From positions 88,490 through 152,489 of the forward strand of contig JAGYJU010000013.1 in the NCBI GenBank assembly GCA_018401965.1: a DNA stretch of 64,000 nt. The letters run 5' to 3'. Every line of letters starts with the position of its first letter. The first letter of the stretch is position 1. A model generated the notes under the pieces. It had not been told where the DNA came from. It did no database searches and saw only the letters and a list, made by a program, of their open reading frames with translations. A program made the position numbers and the translations under genes. This document shows positions 46,104-54,698 of the stretch, piece by piece. This DNA is from Roseicyclus sp. GTDB lineage: Bacteria > Pseudomonadota > Alphaproteobacteria > Rhodobacterales > Rhodobacteraceae.

Positions 46104-47375
46104 TTGTGCCTTATGCTGCGGCAGCGGACCCACAACCGTGCGCCGCTGCCCAAGCACCTCAAGCGCGAGCAGACTGTCCTGTCGTCCGGCGAGACCTGCG
46201 GCGATAGCGGCGGCAAGCTGCGTCAGCTTGGCGAAGATGTGACCGAAGAGCTGGATTACGTCCCTGGCCACTTCGTGGTGCGCCAAATCGTGCGCCCGCG
46301 CATGGCGTGCAACGGCTGCGAAGCCTTCGTGCAGGCAGACCTGCCCTCGCGGCCCATCACGCGTGGGCGCGGCGGCCCGGGCCTTCTGGCCCATGTCCTG
46401 GTCAGCAAATATTGCGATCACCTTCCGCTTTATCGCCAATCCGAGATCTACGCCCGCGAGAAGGTCGACCTGCATCGCTCCACACTGACGGATTGGGTGG
46501 GGCGCTCCACCAGCTTGCTGACCCCGCTCGCCGATCACATCGGCGCACTGGTCCGGGCCGGGCCCGCGCTCTTTGCCGACGACACGCCCCTCAAGCTGCA
46601 AACCAAGGGTAAAACCGGCAAGACCCAGACCGCCCGGCTCTGGTGCTATGTCCGCGATGAGCGGCCATGGGCCGGTGAGACCCCGCCTTGCGCCTGGTAC
46701 CAGTTCAGCGCCGATCGCAAAGGCGAGCACCCTGTCAGCCATCTGACCGGATATGAGGGCTGCGTCCACGCGGACGGCTTTGCAGGCTTCAACGGTCTGT
46801 TCGGCCCGGAGGGCGCACGCGAGCAGGCCTGTATGGCCCATGTCCGGCGCAAGTTCGTTGAGGTCTATGAACGCGAGGGGTCCACCATCGCCGGGGAGGC
46901 CATCAAGCAAATCGCCAAGCTTTATGCCGTCGAGAAGACCATTCGGGGCAAACCCGCTGAGGAACGGGCGGTCGTGCGCGAGGAGAAGGCCAAACCGATC
47001 TTTGAGGCGCTTGAGGCGTGGCTGGCCGAGCAGCTTCCGAAGATCTCCGGCAAATCCAAGCTTGCGGAGGCCATCAGATATGCCCTGGGCCGCATGCCCA
47101 AAGCGCGCGCCTACCTCACTGACGGCCACCTCGAGCCCGACAACAACATCTGTGAAAACAAGATCCGTCCCGTGGCGGTCGGACGCAAAAACTACCTGTT
47201 CGTCGGATCACAGGGCGGCGGCAAAGCAGCAGCCGTGGCCTACACCCTGATCGAAACCGCCCGCATGAATGGCGTCAATCCGGAAGCTTGGCTCACTTGG
47301 GTCCTCGAGCGCCTACAGGACCATAAAACTACCCGCATCGATGATCTCATGCCCTGGAACTTCAAGCCACAGTAA
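46104..47375 (+). pseudogene. IS66-family transposase TnpC, 5'-truncated
   Basis: About 420 residues remain. The reading has the TnpC zinc-finger block ([21 protein letters not shown]), the DDE core ([50 protein letters not shown]) and the C-terminal IS66 tail. The N-terminal leucine-zipper region of about 80-100 residues and the accessory genes tnpA and tnpB are missing. The left side runs directly into the repeat unit. The core looks undamaged, but the element lacks its left end. Confidence 0.85.
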
Positions 47376-47525
47376 CGCAACCGCGGTCAGACCGGACGCA
47401 TACGATAAATTTGTGCTGAGGTGTGATGTGATTGGCAAGATATGTATTGTTTATTTCAAAATTTCGAATACTGTCAGTGCAGAAGCGTTTAAATCTCATT
47501 TTTTGAAAATACTCTGTGTTGTTTG

Positions 47526-48098
47526 TTTTAGTTTGAGGAGCTTTTCGCCCTTTTTGACGGGCATCTTGCGCGCCAGGGCTACATCGCGCGGGGTGGTCAG
47601 ATCCTCGATGCCTCAATTGTGCCGGTCTCGCGCAACCACAACACGCGCGGGGAAAACAAGACCATTAAGTCGGGGGAAGTGCCCGAGGACTGGATGAACA
47701 AACCCAACATGCGTACGCAGAAAGACACTGACGCGCGGTGGACCAAAAAGCATGGTCGGAGCCACTATGGCTACAAGAACCATGTGAATGCAGATCGCAA
47801 ATACAAGCAGATCCGCCGCTATCATGTGACCGATGCCAGCGTGCATGACAGTCAGGTGATCGATGATATCCTGACCAGCGCCAACACTGCCAAGGATGTG
47901 TGGGCGGATTCAGCCTATCGTTCAGCTGAAACCGAGAAGAAGCTTCAGGATCAAAAGCTCTACAGCAAAATCCATCGAAAGGCGCAGCGCAACAAGCCGC
48001 TCACCAAGAATGAGAAAAAGGGCAACAGCACGAAATCCCGTATTCGTGCGCGCATCGAACATGTATTTGGAGCGCAAAGTGCAGTGATGGGCCGCTAA
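47526..48098 (+). pseudogene. IS5-type transposase, internal fragment
   Basis: In frame from about 47535: EELFALFDGHLARQGYIARGG, DASIVPVSRNHNTRGENK, KKHGRSHYGYKNHVNADRKYK, then VHDSQVIDDILTSANTAKDVWADSAYRS and RIRARIEHVFGAQSA, ending at a TAA in place of the usual last 40 residues. The N-terminal third is absent. The core Asp residues are partly present, but the fragment lacks both ends of the element. Confidence 0.8.
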
Positions 48099-48206
48099 CG
48101 TACGATCCTGCACTCAGCCGGAAAGGACCCCAGCTGGCGCCTCCCACCTTGACTAACGGAAGATAACAGCATAACATACTGTTAGTTGATCGTTAGAGGT
48201 GAACCC

Positions 48207-48824
48207 ATGAGGCATATAGTGAGCGAACAGGACGTGATGTCCGATCTCAAGGAGGCCGTCGCGGATCTCGGCCCGACCGAGGCCCATCCAGAGCGCGAAT
48301 TCCTCCGCTACGCGACGGAATTTCTCCGCGAGAACAACAGTCGCTTCAGGGCTCCGGAAAGACTAGAGCCCCTCACGGATGAAGAGACGGCCGCCCTGAA
48401 GTCGGTCGGTGTCGACATGGGCGGTCGAGAGGTGATGCTCAGGCAGGCGTTCCGGTCCGCCTCACTTCATGCCGCCAGTCTGGCGAGCGCCATCCCGCTG
48501 GCCACGGCCGCCAAGCGGCTCGGCGTGTCCGCTAGTCGGCTCAGACAGCGCATTCTGGAGGGAACCCTCATTTCCCTGCGGGAACCGGGCACGCAGGCGC
48601 ACCGGATCCCGCTCTTCCAGCTCACCGATGTGGGCGAGCTGCCGGGTCTCCGAACCGTTCTAGGGGCCGTCCGCGATGACGCGCCGACGCTCGCCATCTG
48701 CGGCTTCTTCTCCACCCCTCAGCCGGATCTCGAGGCGGAGGAGGGGGACGCCCTGACCCCGATCGAGTGGCTGATGTCAGGGGGTGACCCCGCGCTGGTT
48801 GCCGAGTTGGCCGCCCACATCTGA
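48207..48824 (+). CDS. Antitoxin of a RES-type toxin-antitoxin pair
   Basis: 205 residues from ATG 48207, with GAGGTG upstream. Residues about 95-140 form an excisionase/MerR-like helix-turn-helix (LATAAKRLGVSASRLRQRILEGTLI). The C-terminal 35 residues (GDALTPIEWLMSGGDPALVAEL) match the Xre/MbcA/ParS toxin-binding domain. It directly precedes the RES toxin and its TGA overlaps the toxin ATG by one base. The usual Xre-type N-terminal HTH is not evident, which makes the architecture somewhat unusual. It should bind and cap the toxin active site and repress the operon. Confidence 0.85.
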   Translation: MRHIVSEQDVMSDLKEAVADLGPTEAHPEREFLRYATEFLRENNSRFRAPERLEPLTDEETAALKSVGVDMGGREVMLRQAFRSASLHAASLASAIPLATAAKRLGVSASRLRQRILEGTLISLREPGTQAHRIPLFQLTDVGELPGLRTVLGAVRDDAPTLAICGFFSTPQPDLEAEEGDALTPIEWLMSGGDPALVAELAAHI

Positions 48825-49474
48825 TGGCGAAGCTCCCGAACCCGCCCTCCCCCAGCTCCCTCGCGGCGCTGGACCCGGAGCTGCACGTTCTGCCCGCTGG
48901 CTCGCCCCTCGCCCGCATCTTCTTCCGTGGCGGCGCTCACCCCGTTGACTGGGATGAGTTTCGTCATTGGGGACCAGCCGGTTCACGGTTCGACCACCAT
49001 ACGAGAGACGCGGCCGGGCTCCCTTGTGTCGGGCCTCGAGGGATCCTCTATGCCGCAGGTAACACTGGTCCCGGCGCTCTCGCAGTCTGCCTCGCGGAAG
49101 TATTCCAGAACACCCGCATCATCGATGACCGGGACCGCGAACCATGGTTCGTGATCTTTGACACAGCCCGAGAACTGACGCTTCTCGACTTGCGGGGAAT
49201 ATGGACCACCAAGGCGGGGGCCTCCGCTGCAATCAACAGCGGCCCGAAGCGCCGCGCGCAGGATTGGAGCCGGACCTTCTATGAAGCCTACCCAAAGATC
49301 GACGGGATCATCTATCCGTCCTCCATGGGCGGGAATGCCGATGCGGTCGCTCTTCATGAGCGTGCCAAGTCAGCACTACCGGTAAGACCACGGTTCCATC
49401 GGGCGCTCTCCGGTCGTGAACTTCGCCCCGCCCTGGCGCGCGCTGCGGAAGCGATTGGATACGCCCGGATTTAA
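48824..49474 (+). CDS. RES-domain toxin (NAD+ phosphorylase family)
   Basis: 216 residues. RES domain with the three namesake residues in place: Arg in PLARIFFRGG (about residue 31), Glu in AVCLAEVFQNT, and Ser in YPSSMGGNADAVALHERA. RES toxins such as MbcT and ParT use NAD+ (degrading it or transferring ADP-ribose), which halts growth. The pair is transcribed on the plus strand inside the segment bounded by the 378-bp repeats. All motifs are intact. Confidence 0.9.
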   Translation: MAKLPNPPSPSSLAALDPELHVLPAGSPLARIFFRGGAHPVDWDEFRHWGPAGSRFDHHTRDAAGLPCVGPRGILYAAGNTGPGALAVCLAEVFQNTRIIDDRDREPWFVIFDTARELTLLDLRGIWTTKAGASAAINSGPKRRAQDWSRTFYEAYPKIDGIIYPSSMGGNADAVALHERAKSALPVRPRFHRALSGRELRPALARAAEAIGYARI

Positions 49475-49614
49475 GGGGACTTTTCTGTAAGGTGCCGATT
49501 AGTTGACACAGAGTTTATGGCGATGACCCGAGCAGGCTGTTCGTAGGCGCCAGAGCTTTGCCAGAGCTCTAATGTGTGTTACAAATGCGCATAACAAACC
49601 CACAAGAGGCATGC

Positions 49615-49836
49615 ATGAATAAGCGCGCAACCAACCTGACCGTTGACCCGGTGCTTCTGGATGAAGCCCGCGGGTTGAACATCAACCTCTCTGCGACCTT
49701 CGAGGCCAGCTTGCGCGAGGCCGTACGCAAAGAGAAGGCCGCGAAGTGGCTGGAAGAGAACCGCGCAGCGCTGGAAGGCTATAATGCCTGGATCGAGCAA
49801 AACGGCCTGCCGCTTGAAAACTATCGGCAGTTCTGA
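49615..49836 (+). CDS. ccdA: CcdA-type antitoxin
   Basis: 73 residues from ATG 49615, with AGAGG upstream. The N-terminal ribbon-helix-helix (ATNLTVDPVLLDEARGLNINLSATFEASL) binds DNA and dimerises. The C-terminal tail (KWLEENRAALEGYNAWIEQNGLPLENYRQF) is the family's flexible CcdB-binding segment. The stop overlaps the ccdB start by one base. CcdA is Lon-sensitive in known systems, so loss of the operon frees CcdB. Confidence 0.92.
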   Translation: MNKRATNLTVDPVLLDEARGLNINLSATFEASLREAVRKEKAAKWLEENRAALEGYNAWIEQNGLPLENYRQF

Positions 49837-50132
49837 TGGCGCGGTTCAGCCTGCATGACCTGCCCGGCAGTGGCCGAGTGGTAAACCTGCAAAGCGATTT
49901 CCTTGACTGGGCCGATACACGGGTTGTCGCCCCGCTTGTGCCGCTGGACCAAAGCCCCCCGCCTGCCAGACACCTCAACCCGGTCATCACGCTAGATGAT
50001 GGACATTTCGTATTGATCGTCCAGTCCATGGCGGCGGTGCGCGCCTCGGCGCTTGGGCCTGCGGTGGGTGACCTGTCGGGCCACCAGGACGAGATCACAC
50101 GGGCGGTGGATATGGTTTTTCAGGGGTTCTAA
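49836..50132 (+). CDS. ccdB: CcdB-type gyrase-poisoning toxin
   Basis: 98 residues, typical CcdB length. The SH3-like barrel sequence is recognisable: RVVNLQSDFLDWADTRVVAPLVP, then HLNPVITLDDGHFVLIVQSMAAV, and it ends in the hydrophobic segment DEITRAVDMVFQGF, corresponding to the C-terminal gyrase-contact helix (E. coli ends ...WGI). CcdB traps DNA gyrase. It lies 0.7 kb before the right copy of the direct repeat. Confidence 0.9.
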   Translation: MARFSLHDLPGSGRVVNLQSDFLDWADTRVVAPLVPLDQSPPPARHLNPVITLDDGHFVLIVQSMAAVRASALGPAVGDLSGHQDEITRAVDMVFQGF

Positions 50133-50814
50133 TCATCTGAAGGCAAGGAAGGATGGAGGCGACCTGGATCAGGAGCGACACTTTCTCTTCTTGGGTCAAA
50201 TCCGGAAGCCGCTGCCGCGCCGACCCGTGATCTCAGCCAGTACATCGCCCGGTAATGTGGGCGACACAGGGCGGACTGCGATCAGTCACGTCTGCCGCGC
50301 GACAAACAAGGTGGAATCCCCCAGATTGATCGCGCTACACACGTCGGGACACGGCGCTAAATCGCGCGTTCAGCGCTTCCAGCGGGTACTGCGCCCTCGT
50401 ACCCCTTTGTTAAGGTTTAACCTTATCCATGGTGTCAAACCTTCCCTACTGGCGTCCGATGCAGTGGGTTTGACACGTTTCTAGGCCGCGATCGGTAGTT
50501 GCCGCGCGACAAACAAGGTGAGAAGAACGTACAGGTAGTGTCGTGTCGCGATAATCGACCGTGCCTTGGGGTGGGCAGAGTCTTCGATCAGCCCACGGAT
50601 GTGCTCGACCCACTTCGGATGCGCGCGTGCGAGCTGTCCTCGCGCGTCTTCCCATCGATCCGCGCAGCGCGACGCTCACGCCGTGGTCGTATCGGATCTC
50701 AGCCGCCGAGAGGGGAAAGCAGCTTCCCGAATATCGGACGCGTCCACCGTCGAGGTTCGGTGGGCCGTGCAGATAGCCGAGGGCGACATAATCGAGCCGT
50801 GCAGGAAAGATCTC
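50133..50814. other. Intergenic stretch with a 21-base direct repeat
   Basis: There is no gene I can support in 682 bases. TGCCGCGCGACAAACAAGGTG occurs at 50293-50313 and again at 50500-50520. A palindrome AAGGTTtAACCTT lies near 50412-50424, beside two GTTTGACAC/GTGTCAAAC-type words. The material looks like insertion-sequence debris. Confidence 0.5.
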
Positions 50815-51192
50815 AGCTCGACTTCCGTAATGGGGCGTTTTCTGTCAAGCGATTTTCCAGTCCATAAAACAATCACCTACGGTTTGGCGTGGTGACTACG
50901 CGAGGTGCGTTCGGCGCGGAGACCTCATATATTGGAGGGCCGGACGCAGCGGATCTCTGACCCGCCAACCGTTTGTTCGGTGTTGCCGCTCTGGGCTGCA
51001 CGTTTGCGATTGCTCCAAAGGCTTCCCATACCGAGATGATGCTTCCGTCCGTAGTCAGCGCGGTGGCTGCCACATCATGCCTGGTCCAAATGCAGGTCCC
51101 GAGTGCCTATCTTTGTAACGCGCTCGGACACTTGGTGTCCGGCAGCGAGTCGAGCTACGGCATCACGGGGACCGCGTCCCGATTGGGACCTT
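50815..51192 (+). repeat. 378-bp direct repeat, right copy
   Basis: Near-identical to 45224-45601, same orientation, offset 5591 bases. It starts with the same end-like motif and contains hairpin unit C (51042-51192). Together the two copies enclose the IS66 and IS5 relics, the RES pair and ccdAB. Confidence 0.9.
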
Positions 51193-51530
51193 CTGTAACA
51201 GGGCGTTTGAGGTCAAGAGAAATTTTCAACACGGAAACAGTGGCCAAACCGTTTGATTGGCCAGCAGGTTTTCATCACTGATCTTGTTTGCGAATGAAGG
51301 CGTTGCCGATTTCTCTGGACACCGATTGTTGTCCCACATCGGGATCCTGCTTCTGTCCGTGGTCAGCGCTTCGGCCGCCACATTATGCCAAGTCCAAGAG
51401 CGGTTCCCGCGTGCCTATCTTTGAGACGCACTCAGACAATTTGTCTGGCAGCTAGCACACTTGCCGGCATCATCGGGGACCGCGTCCCGGGTTGGGACTT
51501 CGATGAACCAGCGCCATCAGGCGCGGCCAA
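51042..51530 (+). repeat. Hairpin repeat units C and D (diverged tandem pair)
   Basis: C (51042-51192) is nearly identical to A. D (51349-51530) is diverged and closest to B, with its own central hairpin CAGACA-N3-TGTCTG, the GGGGACCGCGTCCCGG hairpin and a final GCGCC-N4-GGCGC. Between them (51187-51230) lies another copy of the end-like motif (CCTTCTGTAACAGGGCG, then GTCAAGAGA). Confidence 0.75.
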
Positions 51531-51583
51531 ACCTCCTTTGTTTCCAGGTCTATTCTTGAAGGTGGGGCTTCATGGTGTTGCGC

Positions 51584-52695
51584 CTATGCGGTTGCAGCCA
51601 CAGCAGCATCTTCCCGGGTGAAGCGGAAGTCTGTGCCGTCTCGCCACATGCGGTGCAGAACAACCCCAATCCGCCGGGCGAGCGCCACAGTGGCGCGCTT
51701 CTTCCCCCGCCGCTTGGCAACGTTCAGTGCCCATGCCGTCAACCAGGTTTTGCTGCCACGGTGCAGCATCACCGTCGCAGCCTGGTATAGCGCCGTGCGC
51801 AGTCCAATATCGCCGGCCCGAGAGATCTGACCAACGATGTCGCGCTCACCCGACTGCTCGCGCCGCGGGGTCAACCCAACCCAAGGACCGACGTCCTTGG
51901 ACGATCGGAACCGCTCCGGGTCATCGATGGCCGCCTTGGGGTCAAGCCTGCCCACGGGCCGACGTCCTTCGAGGATGAGAAGCGATCCGGATCATCGATG
52001 GCCGACTTGACCGTCAGCGCTACGATCGCCCCCACGCCAGGCATACTCATGAACTGGCGGCACACGGGGTCGGATTTGGCATGGTCGCGCGCGAGCTTCT
52101 CCAGGCCCGCCAACTCTCTGCGCAGCACCCCGCGCGCTGTCAGGATCGGGTTTGCGGCGGCTTGCAGCATGGCATTGCCATCGGCCAGTTCCCGCACCCG
52201 GTCCTCGAAGCGCCCCTTGGCCACGCGTCCCATCTTCAGCCCGAAATTTCGCAGCACGCCACGGATCGACAGCTCGAGGTTGATGATGGCTTGCTGGATC
52301 GCCTTGCGCGCAGACAACAACGCGCGCATTTCCTGCGCCGATATCTACTTGCAGTGGACCTGCCGGAACCAGCCCATCTGCAAAAGCCGCGCGATCCCTT
52401 CGGCATCCCGCCTGTCGGTCTTGATCGGCATCGCCTTGAGCGCACCCTTCACCTGTCGTGTTTCCATCAGAACCGTATCGAACCCGGCTTCGATGAGGTG
52501 CCGATGGAGCCATTGAGACAACGGCCCGGCCTCCAGACCGACACCGACCACAGTGCCCGACAGCGACCGCAATGTCCGTTCCAGCTCTTCGGGTTCGCTG
52601 GCCGCTGTCGTTTCCTTGATCACCTTACCATGGGACGACACCACGCAAATCGCGGTGCTTGCCAGAGAGACGTCCAAACCGATATACAACTTCAT
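51584..52695 (-). pseudogene. IS110-family transposase, broken by an amber codon and an internal duplication
   Basis: The N-terminal RuvC-like half (MKLYIGLDVSLASTAICVV, then LEAGPLSQWLHRHL, IKTDRRDAEGIARLLQ) ends at an in-frame TAG (52345-52347). The same frame continues with MRALLSARKAIQQAI to GPWAGLTPRR. There the segment AIDDP-x-RF-x-SSKDVGPW-x-GLTPRR is present twice, with differences. The second copy, in another frame, leads into the normal C-terminus (SGERDIVGQISRAGDIGLRTAL). The duplication of non-identical text suggests recombination between two IS110 copies. Confidence 0.85.
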
Positions 52696-52868
52696 GTCGT
52701 TGCCCTTTCTTTGTGAAAATATCTTGGGGCGCGCCTAACGGCACGACCCCGTTGACACGCTTCCGACGTGCCAAGGGCAACGACACCTCAACAAATCCCC
52801 GATGGCAATTCACAACGATGATGTTGAGCGCCAAGCCCCATTACGGCATCTTTGTACATTTTCTGCGG

Positions 52869-53619
52869 CTAGGCCGCGAAGCATAAGGCTTGAGCCATTC
52901 GAACGAAGTTGTCTGGCGGGATTTTATTGCGCTGTCGGTCTGGCGGGGAGTGTGAAGAAATGTCTCCGACCCATAGGGAGAAGCGGACGGCGCCGATTGC
53001 ATCGGAGAATGTGAGATGGGTTTTCCGGTACCACGCTGCGGCATAAGGGGAGCTTGCAGAGTTCAGAAGATCGCCCGCCCAAAGCGTAATAAGACTGTAA
53101 AGACCGAGCAGCGCGGGCGTTGTGCGCGCGATAGCTTTGTCGGACCATTGGCGTTGCGTTTCGACCCCGAGATGGGCGCGGGTTTCTGCGAAGGTGACTT
53201 CGACCTCCCAACGCCGTACGAAGAAGGCGACGATTTCGGCAGGTTGCAGGGTGACAGGTACGGATCGATTGAACCGCGAATTCTGCCGTGTCAGCCGTAA
53301 CCCCAACGCTGACCCAGCCTTGGTTGGCGGCCACATCATAGACGCCGTAGGGGACAACCTTGCCGAGTGCCTTGTCGACGAAGTCATGCACCTTTACGCG
53401 CAGCGGCGCGCCCTGCGGGCGATAGTCGCTGCCGCCGTTGCGGAAGGCGCCCACGAGTTCCTTTTTCTTGGTGTCCACCGATATGACGGGCTCGCCCGCC
53501 GCCTGTGCAGTCATCACTCTGGTGTTGATGCGCTCGGAACTCACCAATCTGGTTGAGTCTGATCGTTCCGCGCAACATGGAGCTTGACGGTTATACAAAA
53601 TATTGTATGTCTTGATCAT
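52869..53619 (-). pseudogene. Fused relics of two transposases (ISAzo13-like and DDE)
   Basis: The upstream part (53619 to about 53275) reads PVISVDTKKKELVGAFRNGG, then KVVPYGVYDVAANQGWVSVG, as in ISAzo13 transposases. At about 53270 it joins, in a different frame, the C-terminus of an unrelated DDE transposase: EIVAFFVRRWEVEVTFAETRAHLG, then TQRQWSDKAIARTTPALLGL. Neither has its missing half nearby. Confidence 0.75.
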
Positions 53620-53947
53620 GAAAAATGTTGAGTTCCGGGGATCGTCCCTATCTGACTTGCGCGATTTCCCGGACCCGGCAAAGCGCGAGACCGGGTATCA
53701 GATCGACAGAGTTCAGAACGGCCTAGACCCTAACGACTGGAAGCCGATGGAGACCATCGGGGCGGGGGTCAAGGAAATCAGGGTGAAGGACGAGAGCGGG
53801 ATATATCGCGTCCTCTATGTCGCGAAGTTTGCGGAGACCATCTACATCCTCCACTGCTTCAAGAAAACGACACCGAAAACCAGCAAGGCCGATAAGGACC
53901 TTGCCGCTAAACGTTACAAGGATCTTGTGAAGGAGCTTCGTAAATGA
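53618..53947 (+). CDS. higB: HigB/RelE-superfamily toxin (Gp49-like)
   Basis: 109 residues from ATG 53618. The Gp49/HigB-like fold is shown by RGSSLSDLRDFPDPAKRETGYQIDRVQNG, the WKPMETIGAGVKEIRV strand, GIYRVLYVAKFAETIYILHCFKKTTPKT and the C-terminal basic helix KDLAAKRYKDLVKE. These toxins cleave mRNA on the ribosome. The conserved His-Cys-Phe-Lys-Lys motif is intact. The toxin gene precedes the antitoxin, the reversed order typical of higBA, and overlaps it by 4 bases. Confidence 0.9.
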   Translation: MKNVEFRGSSLSDLRDFPDPAKRETGYQIDRVQNGLDPNDWKPMETIGAGVKEIRVKDESGIYRVLYVAKFAETIYILHCFKKTTPKTSKADKDLAAKRYKDLVKELRK

Positions 53948-54225
53948 CCACTTTCAACAGCGTCTGGGACGCTATCGAGGACACTCCGGAGCAGGCTGAG
54001 AACATGAAAATCCGGTCTCACCTGATGCGGTCCATCGAAGACCGGATCCGCGCCAAGGGTTGGAACCAGCAGGAAGCGGCAAAGCGGTTTCGTGTAACGC
54101 AGCCTCGCGTTTCCGACCTTATGCGAGGTAAGATTGACAAATTCACCATCGATACCTTGGTGAATATGGTTGTTGCGGCCGGCCTCCACGTTCAGATCGG
54201 TGTCGTAGATCTGGAAGCTGCTTGA
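53944..54225 (+). CDS. higA: HigA-type antitoxin (Xre helix-turn-helix)
   Basis: 93 residues. The HTH_37/Xre domain covers most of the protein: RSIEDRIRAKGWNQQEAAKRF, then VTQPRVSDLMRGKIDKFTIDTLVNMVVAAG. The N-terminal acidic segment (VWDAIEDTPEQAENMKIRSHL) is the usual toxin-contact region. ATGA overlap with higB. It should repress the promoter upstream of higB. Confidence 0.9.
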   Translation: MTTFNSVWDAIEDTPEQAENMKIRSHLMRSIEDRIRAKGWNQQEAAKRFRVTQPRVSDLMRGKIDKFTIDTLVNMVVAAGLHVQIGVVDLEAA

Positions 54226-54698
54226 GCTTCAAGCGGGCAGAAGCTCCGGTCATTATTCAATCACCTTGGACGGCGACATTTCCCCAACGGTCCCGGTGAT
54301 CTGTACCTTCTGGCCTACACGGGACGTGAGGCTGAGCGGAACAGTATCCCCTTATACGGCCCCCCAGCCGGCCCGAAACTGCATATTTGGGGCTTCTTCG
54401 GGAACAATGTGAGAACTTTTATTACGGGAAACGGGTTCTCCCCGCTTAGCGTAGGATAGTGCACTCTCCGGCATCAGACTGTTGTCTCGAACGACGTCAT
54501 GACAGACGCTGGTTACTTCTTTTTCTTTTTAGGAATCTGTCCCTGTCTTCCAGCGTGATTTTCTGTGGGTAATTTTCTGCATAGATTGCGGATGTCCAGA
54601 ATGCGAATAAGGGGCATGCACGCCATCAACAGAGCCGGTAAAAAGCGAAACGCTTGTCTCGTTGCTTCAAACCGTTTTCAGGGGGCGCAAAAAAGCGG
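54226..54698. other. Intergenic region, no gene seen
   Basis: 473 bases, distinctly richer in A and T than either side (for example a T/C-rich run near 54514-54533). I find no open gene with normal composition, no tRNA and no clear repeat. It marks the boundary where the toxin-antitoxin/IS segment returns to polysaccharide genes. Confidence 0.5.

Noticed and set aside
50412..50424. Palindrome AAGGTTTAACCTT as a ccdAB operator or terminator
   Set aside because: It lies 280 bases downstream of ccdB, has no T run and no gene to regulate nearby.
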